A DNA stretch of 8,989 nucleotides from Gallionella sp. (GTDB lineage: Bacteria; Pseudomonadota; Gammaproteobacteria; Burkholderiales; Gallionellaceae), in assembly GCA_017880945.1 (NCBI GenBank), contig JADGRM010000083.1, positions 1 through 8,989 on the forward strand, given 5' to 3'. Shown here one piece after another: positions 1 to 7,033 of the stretch. Positions within the stretch are counted from its first letter, which is position 1; each line of letters opens with the position of its first letter. The position numbers and the translations under genes are program-made. A model generated the notes under the pieces. It was not told the DNA's origin, made no database searches, and saw only the letters and a list, made by a program, of their open reading frames with translations.

Positions 1-55
1 TCCGCGCCGATGATAGTGTGGATTACCCATGCGAAAGTAGGTCATCGTCAGACTC
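1..55 (+). rRNA. rrf: 5S ribosomal RNA, 3' part (5' end outside window)
   Basis: The first 55 bases match the 3' half of bacterial 5S rRNA. They contain the conserved loop E/helix IV region (CGCCGATGATAGTGTGG), then ACCCATGCGAAAGTAGG, then a 3' strand ending TCGTCAGAC that would pair with the missing 5' end. The pattern GATGATAGTG...GCGAAAGTAGGT..TCGTCAG is typical of betaproteobacteria such as Nitrosomonadales. The gene is cut by the window edge, so 16S and 23S genes presumably lie just upstream. The exact 3' end is uncertain by a few bases. Confidence 0.93.
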
Positions 56-61
56 CTTCAT

Positions 62-98
62 AAACGACAACGCCCTCTCTTCGAGGGCGTTGGCGTTT
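62..98 (+). terminator. Intrinsic-type terminator of the rRNA operon
   Basis: An inverted repeat with arms 62-77 and 83-98 gives a 16-pair stem with a single mismatch (A67/G93) and a 5-nt loop (TCTTC). The core pairing is AACGCCCTC with GAGGGCGTT. It starts a few bases after the 5S 3' end, where rrn operons usually terminate. The downstream T-run is short (TTTGT), so it may act as an RNA-processing or termination hairpin rather than a textbook U-tract terminator. Confidence 0.8.
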
Positions 99-155
99 GT
101 GGAGCGCAACCAAGGACGGTAGTGTGCTCACACAGGTGTTATCATTAAATTTGGA

Positions 156-184
156 TTGACGCTGTATTCATTGCTGCACATAAT
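156..184 (+). promoter_or_regulatory. Predicted sigma70 promoter of the fumarase gene
   Basis: TTGACG at 156-161 and CATAAT at 179-184 each match the sigma70 consensus at five of six positions and are separated by exactly 17 bp. Transcription would start near 190-192, giving a leader of about 24 nt before the fumarase ATG at 215. Lying between the rrn terminator and the gene, it would make fumarase transcription independent of the rRNA operon. This is prediction by consensus match only. Confidence 0.55.
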
Positions 185-214
185 CGTCCACAACCACTTC
201 ACGCCAAGTTCGTC

Positions 215-1738
215 ATGACCGTTATTCGCCAACAGGATTTTATTGATAGCATTGCAGGAGCGTTGCAATTTATCTCTTATTATCATCCTTCTGACTTTAT
301 TCATGCATTGGCGGAGGCATATCGGGCTGAGCAATCACCTGCTGCCAAAGATGCAATGGCCCAGATTCTGACAAATTCTCGGATGTGCGCACAGGGGCAT
401 CGACCGGTCTGCCAAGATACCGGTATCGTGGTGGCATTTGTGCGGGTGGGTATGGCGGTGCGCTGGGATGCAATGCTGGACATCGTGGAGATGGTGAATG
501 AGGGGGTGCGCAAGGCTTATCTCGATGCGGATAATCCGTTGCGGGCTTCCATCGTGGCCGATCCTGCAGGTAAACGAAAAAATACAGGAGACAATACACC
601 TGCAGTAGTTCATGTCGAGTTGGTACAGGGTGATAAGGTTGATGTACGTATCGCTGCCAAGGGCGGAGGTTCAGAAAACAAGGCGAAGATGGAGATGCTC
701 AATCCTGGCGACGATATCGTCGAATGGGTGTTGCGGCGCGTGCCAGAAATGGGTGCCGGGTGGTGTCCACCGGGAATGTTGGGCATCGGAATCGGAGGCA
801 CGGCGGAAAAATCCGTGCTGCTGGCCAAAGAGGCGTTGATGCAGTCCATCGATATTCATGAATTGAAAGCACGTGGTGCACAGAATCCTCTCGAAGCAAT
901 GCGCATCGAGCTATATGACAAGATCAATGCACTGGGAATTGGTGCGCAAGGTCTGGGCGGATTGGCCACCGTGTTGGATGTGAAGATTCTGGATTATCCG
1001 ACTCACGCTGCATCCAAGCCGATTGCGATTATTCCCAACTGTGCGGCTACGCGCCACATACATTTTCAACTGGACGGTAATGGAGTGGCGCAGTTCACGC
1101 CGCCCAAACTGGAAGATTATCCTGATGTGCATTGGCATCCGACGGAGGATGCGCGGCGCGTCAATTTGGCAACGATAACGCGTGAGGAAATTAAGCGTTG
1201 GCAGCCTGGCGAGACTGTGTTGCTGTCAGGAAAGCTGTTGACAGGACGTGATGCTGCGCACAAACGCATCACCGAGATGTTGGCGCGCGGCGAGAAATTG
1301 CCGACTGGCGTGGATTTTACCAACCGCTTCATTTATTATGTCGGGCCGGTTGATCCGGTACGCGATGAGGTCGTTGGGCCCGCTGGGCCGACTACTGCGA
1401 CACGCATGGATAAGTTCACAGAAATGATGTTGGCGCAGACTGGTTTGATAGGCATGATCGGTAAGGCCGAGCGCGGCAAGGCTGGAATCGAAGCAATCAA
1501 GAAGCACGGTGCAGTATATTTGATTGCCATAGGCGGTGCGGCTTATCTGGTGTCCAAAGCAATTCGCAATGCGAAGGTTATCGCGTTTGCTGACTTGGGC
1601 ATGGAAGCGATTTACGAATTTGAAGTCGAGAATATGCCGGTAACTGTTGCCGTCGATGTTCGAGGGCGTTCGGTGCATGATATTGGTCCGGCGGAATGGC
1701 GCAAGCGTATTGGGATGATTCCGCTACGTGAAGTTTAG
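215..1738 (+). CDS. fumA: Class I fumarate hydratase ([4Fe-4S] fumarase)
   Basis: Reversibly hydrates fumarate to L-malate in the TCA cycle, in the cytoplasm. The 507-residue protein carries both halves of the class I (FumA/FumB, TtdAB-related) fold. The alpha part (about 10-290) contains the three likely cluster ligands: C66 in CQDTG, C184 in WCPPGMLG and C276 in NCAATRHIHF. Their spacing (118 and 92) is close to that of E. coli FumA. The beta part (about 330-507) contains LLTGRDAAHKRI, GPVDPVRDEVVGPAGPTTATR and GMIGKAERG. Length is slightly below E. coli FumA (about 548). The ATG at 215 has no upstream in-frame start before the promoter and only a weak Shine-Dalgarno. The gene appears monocistronic. 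Unlike class II FumC, this enzyme is oxygen-sensitive, as known for the family. Tartrate dehydratase activity is the main alternative; the fused single chain favours fumarase. Whether the genome calls it fumA or fumB cannot be told. Confidence 0.93.
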   Translation: MTVIRQQDFIDSIAGALQFISYYHPSDFIHALAEAYRAEQSPAAKDAMAQILTNSRMCAQGHRPVCQDTGIVVAFVRVGMAVRWDAMLDIVEMVNEGVRKAYLDADNPLRASIVADPAGKRKNTGDNTPAVVHVELVQGDKVDVRIAAKGGGSENKAKMEMLNPGDDIVEWVLRRVPEMGAGWCPPGMLGIGIGGTAEKSVLLAKEALMQSIDIHELKARGAQNPLEAMRIELYDKINALGIGAQGLGGLATVLDVKILDYPTHAASKPIAIIPNCAATRHIHFQLDGNGVAQFTPPKLEDYPDVHWHPTEDARRVNLATITREEIKRWQPGETVLLSGKLLTGRDAAHKRITEMLARGEKLPTGVDFTNRFIYYVGPVDPVRDEVVGPAGPTTATRMDKFTEMMLAQTGLIGMIGKAERGKAGIEAIKKHGAVYLIAIGGAAYLVSKAIRNAKVIAFADLGMEAIYEFEVENMPVTVAVDVRGRSVHDIGPAEWRKRIGMIPLREV

Positions 1739-1830
1739 CAACAAATTTTCGGAAGCTTTGTAGAAACCTGGCGAGCATGCGACACAGAAATTCGAGCGCA
1801 CCGTAGCTTATGCAAGGCTTTCAATGAATT

Positions 1831-1926
1831 GGCGGGTCTCCCCGCATTGCAGCGTAGTGAACCTGGTCAGGTCCGGAAGGAAGCAGCCACAGCTACATAC
1901 TGCAAGTGCCGGGGGTAAGGCTCGCC
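1831..1926 (+). ncRNA. ffs: 4.5S RNA, RNA component of the signal recognition particle
   Basis: This RNA partners Ffh in co-translational targeting of membrane proteins. The conserved apical domain lies at 1865-1888 and includes GGTCAGGTCCGGAAGGAAGC, with the GGAA tetraloop and the symmetric and asymmetric loops that bind the Ffh M domain. The outer ends GGCGGG (1831-1836) and CTCGCC (1921-1926) pair with one G-T wobble, closing a single long hairpin of about 96 nt, the short bacterial type. GTGCCGGGGG near the 3' side pairs back to TCTCCCCGC. I see no convincing promoter or U-tract terminator at its edges. Ends are estimated from the pairing. Confidence 0.95.
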
Positions 1927-1950
1927 TCCTATTTGGTATGTGGAGCGGCA

Positions 1951-2058
1951 ATGAAAAAGATCGTTACCAAAAAATATCCAATGATGATTTCGATAAGCCG
2001 AAGCAAAGCATCAAGCACAGTTGGGTTCATTTTGGCCTTAATTCCTAACGCGGTGTAA
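1951..2058 (+). CDS. Possible 35-codon leader ORF coupled to dnaX
   Basis: A short frame begins ATG AAA AAG and ends in TAA at 2056-2058, one base before the TTG start of dnaX at 2060. A good Shine-Dalgarno GGAG (1942-1945) sits 5 nt upstream of the ATG. The predicted peptide is basic at its N-terminus (MKKIVTKKYP) and mildly hydrophobic near its end (VGFILALIPNAV). I recognise no family. The stop-start arrangement (TAA C TTG) would suit termination-reinitiation, which could compensate for dnaX's weak ribosome site. It may equally be a chance frame: the opposite strand of the same stretch is also open (33 codons, 1929-2030). Confidence 0.25.
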   Translation: MKKIVTKKYPMMISISRSKASSTVGFILALIPNAV

Positions 2059-2059
2059 C

Positions 2060-3664
2060 TTGTCAGCCACAACAGTCCTTGCACGCAAATGGCGTCCCAA
2101 GACCTTCGCGCAACTGGCGGGGCAGGAGCACGTGGTTCGCGCACTCAGCAATGCTCTCACACAAAATCGTCTGCATCACGCCTATCTGTTCACCGGCACG
2201 CGAGGTGTCGGCAAGACCACCATCGCGCGCATTTTTGCCAAGTCGCTGAATTGCGCAACCGGTATCACCGCCACGCCATGCGGAGAATGCAGTGCCTGCA
2301 AGGAAATCGACAGCGGACGTTTCGTTGATCTGATAGAGCTGGATGCCGCGTCCAACACGCAGGTCGACAATATGCGCGATCTGCTGGAAAGTGCCCTGTA
2401 CGCGCCGAGCAGCGGACGCTTCAAGGTATACATCATCGACGAAGTGCATATGCTTTCCAAGTCAGCCTTCAACGCGATGTTGAAGACGCTGGAAGAGCCA
2501 CCCGGGCATGTGAAATTTATTCTCGCTACCACCGACCCGCAAAAAATTCCTGTCACGGTGTTGTCGCGTTGCCTGCAATTTAACCTGAAACAGCTGCCGC
2601 CGGGTTTGATCGGGAGTCATTTGCAATATGTATTGGAGCAGGAGCAAGTCGCCTTCGAGCCGGGAGCGATTGGGCTGATTGCGCGAGCCGCGCAGGGCAG
2701 TATGCGCGATGCGTTGAGCCTGATGGATCAGGCGATCGCCTTTTCCGCGGGCAAGGTGGATGAGTCGGTGGTGCGCACCATGCTGGGTGCGATAGACCAG
2801 GGTTACTTGTTCGATTTACTGGTGGCATTGCGTGAACAGAATGGTGTCGCGCTGCTTGAAATCGCAGACAACATGGCCGCGCGCAGTGTGGCGTTCGATG
2901 CAGCTTTGCAGGAGTTGGCCACGTTGCTGCATCGTATCGCGCTGGCGCAAACCGTACCACAGGCAATTGCCGACGATGAGCCGGAGCGTGCCCGGCTGCT
3001 GGAGTTAGCACAGGCGCTCACTAAGGAAGATGTGCAGTTGTTTTATCAGATCGTCATCCACGGGCGCGACGAGATTGATCTGGCACCCGATGAATATGCC
3101 GGTTTTACCATGACTTTGTTGCGCCTGCTTGCGTTTGCGCCGACCAGAACAGTCGCGGCATTGGCAGTGCCTGTTACAGTTCAATCTATCGTGAAACCGG
3201 TTGAGGCTGCCAGTAGAGCCATATCTTCCGGCAATACCGAAAATATCCCGGTTGCATCCTATGCAGGCAGTGAGGCAGCATCAGGCAGCCCTGACTGGGG
3301 TGTATTGTTAACGCAATTGAACGTGCAAGGCATGGCTCAGCAGTTGGCGAAGCATTGTGTGTTGCAGAATTTATCGGATGGACAAATCACGCTGTGTTTG
3401 TCGCAAGAACATAAACATTTTCAGACCAACAAGATGGCAACAGAGAAATTGCAGGCAGCGTTGAGTGATTATTTTGCCAAGCCGATGAAGTTGAAAATCG
3501 TGTTGGGCAAAATTGAAACAGCAACGCCTGCAGTGTTAGAGCATCAGGGCAAGCAACTCAAACAGCAGCATGCGAGCGACTCGATAGCTGGGGATAGTTT
3601 TGTGCGCGATGCTCAATCGGAGTTTGGCGCTACTCTGTTGCCAGAATCGATTAAACCAATTTAG
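2060..3664 (+). CDS. dnaX: DNA polymerase III subunit tau (clamp-loader ATPase)
   Basis: Motor subunit of the replicative clamp loader, which uses ATP to load the beta clamp; tau also tethers the polymerase cores and DnaB. Visible in order: the N-terminal LARKWRPKTF; Walker A GTRGVGKT (46-53); a zinc module with C65, C74, C77 and C80; Walker B DEVH (127-130); LKTLEEPP; and sensor/arginine-finger SRC (169-171) in LATTDPQKIPVTVLSRC. Domain III follows, then a C-terminal tau-specific region that ends SIKPI, as E. coli ends SIRPI. At 534 residues it is shorter than E. coli tau (643), mainly in the linker. The start is TTG: an in-frame stop at 2039-2041 leaves no upstream ATG, and this start gives the conserved N-terminus. 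I see no A-rich slippery site near the expected tau/gamma border. Followed after 21 nt by ybaB. Confidence 0.96.
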   Translation: MSATTVLARKWRPKTFAQLAGQEHVVRALSNALTQNRLHHAYLFTGTRGVGKTTIARIFAKSLNCATGITATPCGECSACKEIDSGRFVDLIELDAASNTQVDNMRDLLESALYAPSSGRFKVYIIDEVHMLSKSAFNAMLKTLEEPPGHVKFILATTDPQKIPVTVLSRCLQFNLKQLPPGLIGSHLQYVLEQEQVAFEPGAIGLIARAAQGSMRDALSLMDQAIAFSAGKVDESVVRTMLGAIDQGYLFDLLVALREQNGVALLEIADNMAARSVAFDAALQELATLLHRIALAQTVPQAIADDEPERARLLELAQALTKEDVQLFYQIVIHGRDEIDLAPDEYAGFTMTLLRLLAFAPTRTVAALAVPVTVQSIVKPVEAASRAISSGNTENIPVASYAGSEAASGSPDWGVLLTQLNVQGMAQQLAKHCVLQNLSDGQITLCLSQEHKHFQTNKMATEKLQAALSDYFAKPMKLKIVLGKIETATPAVLEHQGKQLKQQHASDSIAGDSFVRDAQSEFGATLLPESIKPI

Positions 3665-3685
3665 CTAGCTTAGGAGGGTGAAGAA

Positions 3686-4012
3686 ATGATGAAGGGCGGT
3701 TTGGGTGGGTTGATGAAGCAAGCGCAACAGATGCAGCAGAATATGCAGAAAGCGCAGGCTGAATTGGCAACTGTGGAAGTGGAAGGTCAGGCGGGTTCCG
3801 GCATGGTTAAAGTGACCATGACCTGCGGGCATGAGGTGCGCCGGGTGACGCTGGATGACAGCGTGTTGTCCGATGACAAAGAAATGCTGGAAGACTTGAT
3901 CGTGTTGGCACTTAACGATGCGATGAAGAAAGTGGAAGCCACCACTCAGCAGCGCATGAGCGGTTTCAGTGCCGGTATGGGCTTGCCGCCCGGAGTTAAG
4001 TTGCCGTTCTGA
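3686..4012 (+). CDS. ybaB: YbaB/EbfC nucleoid-associated DNA-binding protein
   Basis: A small (108-residue) homodimeric protein of the YbaB/EbfC family, which binds DNA and coats or compacts the nucleoid. Family features are the Met/Gly/Gln-rich N-terminus MMKGGLGGLMKQAQQMQQNM, a long amphipathic helix, the central GxGMVKVTMTCGHEVRRVTLD strand region and a C-terminal helix ending GLPPGVKLPF. It has the best ribosome-binding site in the operon, AGGAGG (3672-3677), 8 nt before the ATG. Position between dnaX and recR is the classic arrangement. Its TGA overlaps the recR ATG by one base (TGATG), pointing to coupled translation. A second ATG follows immediately, so the start could be one codon later. 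Confidence 0.95.
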   Translation: MMKGGLGGLMKQAQQMQQNMQKAQAELATVEVEGQAGSGMVKVTMTCGHEVRRVTLDDSVLSDDKEMLEDLIVLALNDAMKKVEATTQQRMSGFSAGMGLPPGVKLPF

Positions 4013-4626
4013 TGATATCGTCCCAACTGGTGATGCCATCCCATCTGGAAGAATTGATTGCTGCGCTACGTTGCTTGCCAGGCGTAGGGCCAAAATCTGC
4101 TCAGCGTATGGCTTACCATCTATTGCAGCGGGACCGCACTGGAGCGCTGCATCTGGCGAAAGCGCTGGAGCTGGCTGCCAGTAACATTCAGCACTGCATC
4201 AAGTGCAATAATTTTTCCGAGCATGAAGTGTGTGCGTTGTGTTTATCCCCGAAGCGTGATGCCAGTTTGCTGTGTGTGGTCGAAATGCCTGCTGATTTGC
4301 TGATGATGGAACAAACACAGTGTTATCGCGGCATGTACTTTGTATTGATGGGCAGATTGTCGCCGCTGGATGGAATTGGCGCCAAAGAATTGCATCTGGA
4401 TCGATTGGTCAAGCGCGTACAGGAGCATCCTTGCGAGGTGATATTGGCGACCAATTTTACGGTAGAAGGGGATGCTACGGCGCATTATTTGGCATCCTTG
4501 CTGCAATCACGGGATGTTAAAGTGTCGCGCATTGCGCGTGGTCTTCCGGTAGGAGGCGAATTGGAACAAGTAGATAGCGGTACGCTGGCGCAAGCCGTAT
4601 TGGAGCGGCGCGAGGTATCGGCATGA
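4012..4626 (+). CDS. recR: Recombination mediator protein RecR
   Basis: RecR works with RecO (and RecF) to load RecA onto SSB-coated single-stranded DNA at gaps. The 204-residue protein shows, in order, a helix-hairpin-helix (LRCLPGVGPKSAQRMAYHLL, about 19-38), a four-cysteine zinc module (C62, C65, C74, C77), and a Toprim domain from about 88. The Toprim domain contains the acidic VVE, then LSPLDGIGAKEL and EVILATNFTVEGDATA, followed by IARGLPVGGELEQVDSGTL at the C-terminal end. Length equals the usual 200 or so residues. One small departure is Phe where most RecR proteins have Pro in ATNPTVEG. The first ATG overlaps the ybaB stop; Met8 is a possible alternative start. The 3' end overlaps rluB by 4 nt (ATGA). 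Confidence 0.96.
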   Translation: MISSQLVMPSHLEELIAALRCLPGVGPKSAQRMAYHLLQRDRTGALHLAKALELAASNIQHCIKCNNFSEHEVCALCLSPKRDASLLCVVEMPADLLMMEQTQCYRGMYFVLMGRLSPLDGIGAKELHLDRLVKRVQEHPCEVILATNFTVEGDATAHYLASLLQSRDVKVSRIARGLPVGGELEQVDSGTLAQAVLERREVSA

Positions 4627-5600
4627 ATAAGAAAAACAAAGCAATTCCGCAGACAAACTTTGCTGAAGTAAATCTGGATGACGATAATCCAACTGATGAA
4701 AAGTTGCATGGTGAAAAACTACAGAAGGTATTAGCCCAAGCCGGGTTTGGTTCACGGCGCATGATGGAGGAATGGATCGTTGCCGGGCGCGTGAGTGTGA
4801 ATGGTGAACCGGCCACCTTGGGGATGCGTGTGGTGGATGGCGACTTGGTGAAAGCCGAGCGGCGCACGATACGCGTAGGCGAAAGGGATCAAGTCGCGCG
4901 TGTGCTGCTGTACCACAAGCCCGAAGGTGAAATCGTAAGCCGTGATGACCCGGAGAAACGTACCAGTGTGTTTGATAAGTTACCCAAATTGCGCGGTCAA
5001 AAATGGATTGCGATTGGACGATTGGATTTTAATACCAGTGGCCTGCTGATTTTTACTACTTCCGGTGAGTTGGCGAATCGCTTGATGCATCCGCGCTTTG
5101 AAGTCGAACGCGAATATGCGGTGCGCGTTCAAGGTACGATGACGGAAACACAGATGGATCGGGCACTCAAGCAGGGAGTCGAATTGGAAGACGGCTTGGT
5201 GAAGTTTGAAAAATTACATGACGAAGGTGGCGAAGGTTATAACCATTGGTATCGTGTGATGCTTAAAGAAGGTCGTAACCGCGTGGTGCGCCGTACCTTC
5301 GACGCATTGGGATTGCCGGTGAGCAGGTTGATGCGCGTGCGCTTCGGTATAATCACCCTGCCGCCGCGCTTGAAGCGAGGTATGACCGCAGAATTGGGCG
5401 AGAGTGAGGTGGCTCAGGTGTTGGATTGGGTAGGCATCAACGCCGTCAGTGATGAAGCGCAGCAGGACTCGCAAGTCCCTCGCCAATCTGACCAGGCACA
5501 ATCCGAAAAACCGAGGCGTCATACTCCCGTCGCAGCGAGAGGTGTCAGACATGTCAATCTAACCGGCGGAAAGAAAAGTAAAACTGGTGTAAAACGCTGA
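4623..5600 (+). CDS. rluB: 23S rRNA pseudouridine synthase RluB (RsuA family)
   Basis: Isomerises a uridine (position 2605 in E. coli numbering) of 23S rRNA to pseudouridine. An S4 RNA-binding domain (about 31-80, EKLQKVLAQAGFGSRRMMEEWI..GRVSVNG) precedes the catalytic domain, whose motif GRLDFNTSGLL carries the catalytic Asp135. Downstream ELANRLMHP, VEREYAVRV and LKEGRNRVVRR, then VSRLMRVRFG, are typical of RluB rather than RluE or RsuA. Residues after about 275 form a charged, basic, probably disordered tail ending KKSKTGVKR, likely RNA-contacting. Shine-Dalgarno GAGGT (4612-4616) lies 6 nt before the ATG, which overlaps the recR stop by 4 nt. It is the last gene of the dnaX cluster; no clear terminator follows in the 89-nt gap. 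Confidence 0.93.
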   Translation: MNKKNKAIPQTNFAEVNLDDDNPTDEKLHGEKLQKVLAQAGFGSRRMMEEWIVAGRVSVNGEPATLGMRVVDGDLVKAERRTIRVGERDQVARVLLYHKPEGEIVSRDDPEKRTSVFDKLPKLRGQKWIAIGRLDFNTSGLLIFTTSGELANRLMHPRFEVEREYAVRVQGTMTETQMDRALKQGVELEDGLVKFEKLHDEGGEGYNHWYRVMLKEGRNRVVRRTFDALGLPVSRLMRVRFGIITLPPRLKRGMTAELGESEVAQVLDWVGINAVSDEAQQDSQVPRQSDQAQSEKPRRHTPVAARGVRHVNLTGGKKSKTGVKR

Positions 5601-5689
5601 CTACCTCTAGAATCTGCGCGGCCATGTTTGGCTACCAATGAAGCTGGAATATTGAGATAGCGGCGGATGCCGGGATACTGGAAATTTGA

Positions 5690-6964
5690 ATGGAAGAGCG
5701 CGGCAATAAGACCATCATGTGTAGCGTATTCTTCTTGGATATCGTGGAATATTCCAAGAAGTCTGTGGCTGGACAAATTTCGCTGAAGGATAGGTTTAAT
5801 AGCTATCTTTCTGCCGCAATTCGCGATGTGCCTATGACTGACCGGATCATTCTGGATACGGGAGACGGCGCGGCTATCAATTTTCTTGGCGATGTAGAAG
5901 ATGCATTAAAAGCGGCGCTCAGTTTGCGCGAAAGTTTGCTCGCTGAAGACCCGAATGTAGACCCTCCTTTGCTGGTGCGTATGGGGATCAATCTGGGTCC
6001 GGTTCGCCTGGTCAGAGACATCAACGGCCAGCCCAATATCGTAGGAGACGGCATCAACGTCGCGCAGCGAGTAATGGGTTTTGCGGATGCCGCCCAGATA
6101 CTCGTGTCGCGTTCATATTACGATGCGGTCTCGCGTCTTTCGCCGCAGTATGCCGGGATGTTTCACTATCAAGGTTCCCGTACTGACAAGCATGTGCGCG
6201 AACACGAAGTGTATGCGATAGGTTATCCGGGCGATATAACGACGCATCGCCGAGCAATCAAACCGGTGTTTGCCGGACTATATGAAAGCCCATTAGCCAG
6301 GTTGAAGGTGAGCTCCAAAATGGTTTGGCGTTCAGTTTCGGCCAGACTCAATTCCTTGATAGAGCATTTCAATAGCCGTTTTCAGCATGCAGGATACAGG
6401 CAGCGTGCAGTGTATCTTGGAGCCGTCGCTATCCCCCTAATGTTGCTTATCGCGTTGCTGGTGAAATTGGCGCGCCATGATGAAATGCCTGTTGCGCCGA
6501 CTGCCATGGATAAGCAGGCGATAAACATGTCTCAACCAGGAGTGGTTGAACCTGCGGCATCTCCGACTGACTCAGATGCCAAGACCATCGGCGCAACCCC
6601 GGCGCATACTTCGATCAAGTCGAAACCGAAATCGAAGCAGGTTGCCGGGAGCAAAAAGGCCGCAGATAAACATCCAAAGGTTCAGCCAAATGAAAAAACT
6701 CAAGATGTCGCCGAGAAAAGTGCTGCTGTTGCGGCATCAAGTGATAGTTCGGTTGCCTATGTTTCGGTTAGTTGCAGGGAAGGAACGGAGGTGTTCGTTG
6801 ATGGCGCGCGAAAGGGCAGGATTGGTTTCAAGCCGTTAACTATAGGGGTTCCGCCCGGCCCGCACACGGTAATTGTGAGCCATACAAGCGGCGGTATTTA
6901 CACGCAGAATGTCGAACTCACTCCGGGTAAGACGGTGCATATTAAGCCGACCTTCTGTGATTAG
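5690..6964 (+). CDS. Class III nucleotide cyclase-homology protein with TM segment and PEGA domain
   Basis: A 424-residue membrane protein. The N-terminal cyclase homology domain (about 8-180) has FFLDIVEYS with metal-binding Asp17, DTGDG with the second metal Asp59, and GDGINVAQRV with transition-state Asn123 and Arg127. By eye alignment the purine-specifying Lys is Leu55 and the specifying Asp is Asn116, so the choice between cAMP and cGMP cannot be predicted. A basic stretch (190-240) leads to one transmembrane helix (about 241-259, ending LMLLIALLVKL). After it come a low-complexity Lys/Ala/Pro linker (265-350) and a C-terminal PEGA-type beta domain (about 356-421) with VFVDGARKG and PPGPHTV, probably periplasmic. 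Start ATG at 5690 has GGAAA (5680-5684) 5 nt upstream; Met10 is an alternative. It lies 69 nt before a Ser/Thr kinase, suggesting a shared signalling role. Enzymatic activity is inferred, not certain. Confidence 0.85.
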   Translation: MEERGNKTIMCSVFFLDIVEYSKKSVAGQISLKDRFNSYLSAAIRDVPMTDRIILDTGDGAAINFLGDVEDALKAALSLRESLLAEDPNVDPPLLVRMGINLGPVRLVRDINGQPNIVGDGINVAQRVMGFADAAQILVSRSYYDAVSRLSPQYAGMFHYQGSRTDKHVREHEVYAIGYPGDITTHRRAIKPVFAGLYESPLARLKVSSKMVWRSVSARLNSLIEHFNSRFQHAGYRQRAVYLGAVAIPLMLLIALLVKLARHDEMPVAPTAMDKQAINMSQPGVVEPAASPTDSDAKTIGATPAHTSIKSKPKSKQVAGSKKAADKHPKVQPNEKTQDVAEKSAAVAASSDSSVAYVSVSCREGTEVFVDGARKGRIGFKPLTIGVPPGPHTVIVSHTSGGIYTQNVELTPGKTVHIKPTFCD

Positions 6965-7033
6965 TAAGAACTTTCCTGATTGCCAAGTGTATACAAATGG
7001 ACGTTGCAATTAAAGACTCATTGGATGGACATC

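Noticed and set aside
1226..1678. 150-codon - strand open frame inside the fumarase gene
   Set aside because: Shadow of a strongly conserved + strand gene; no recognisable domain and no ribosome site.
1741..1761. Terminator after the fumarase gene (ACAAA...TTTGT)
   Set aside because: Only about 5 A/T-rich pairs and no T-run; too weak to call.
1790..1830. sigma70 promoter for ffs
   Set aside because: No pair of -35 and -10 boxes with acceptable match and 16-18 nt spacing is visible, although one must exist nearby.
1824..2048. 74-codon + strand open frame
   Set aside because: Its first half lies inside the 4.5S RNA gene and its product is low-quality; it is in a different frame from the better 1951 ORF.
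5621..5632. Terminator hairpin after rluB (GCCA/TGGC)
   Set aside because: Four pairs and no following T-run.
6988..6995. Promoter for the kinase (TG plus TATACA)
   Set aside because: No -35 element at 16-18 nt upstream, and the extended -10 spacing is off by one base.
6980..7033. TTG or first-ATG start for the kinase (adds 18 or 3 residues)
   Set aside because: The extra residues have no kinase-family similarity; the ATG at 7034 places GRYEVLGELGQGAMG at the normal distance from the N-terminus.
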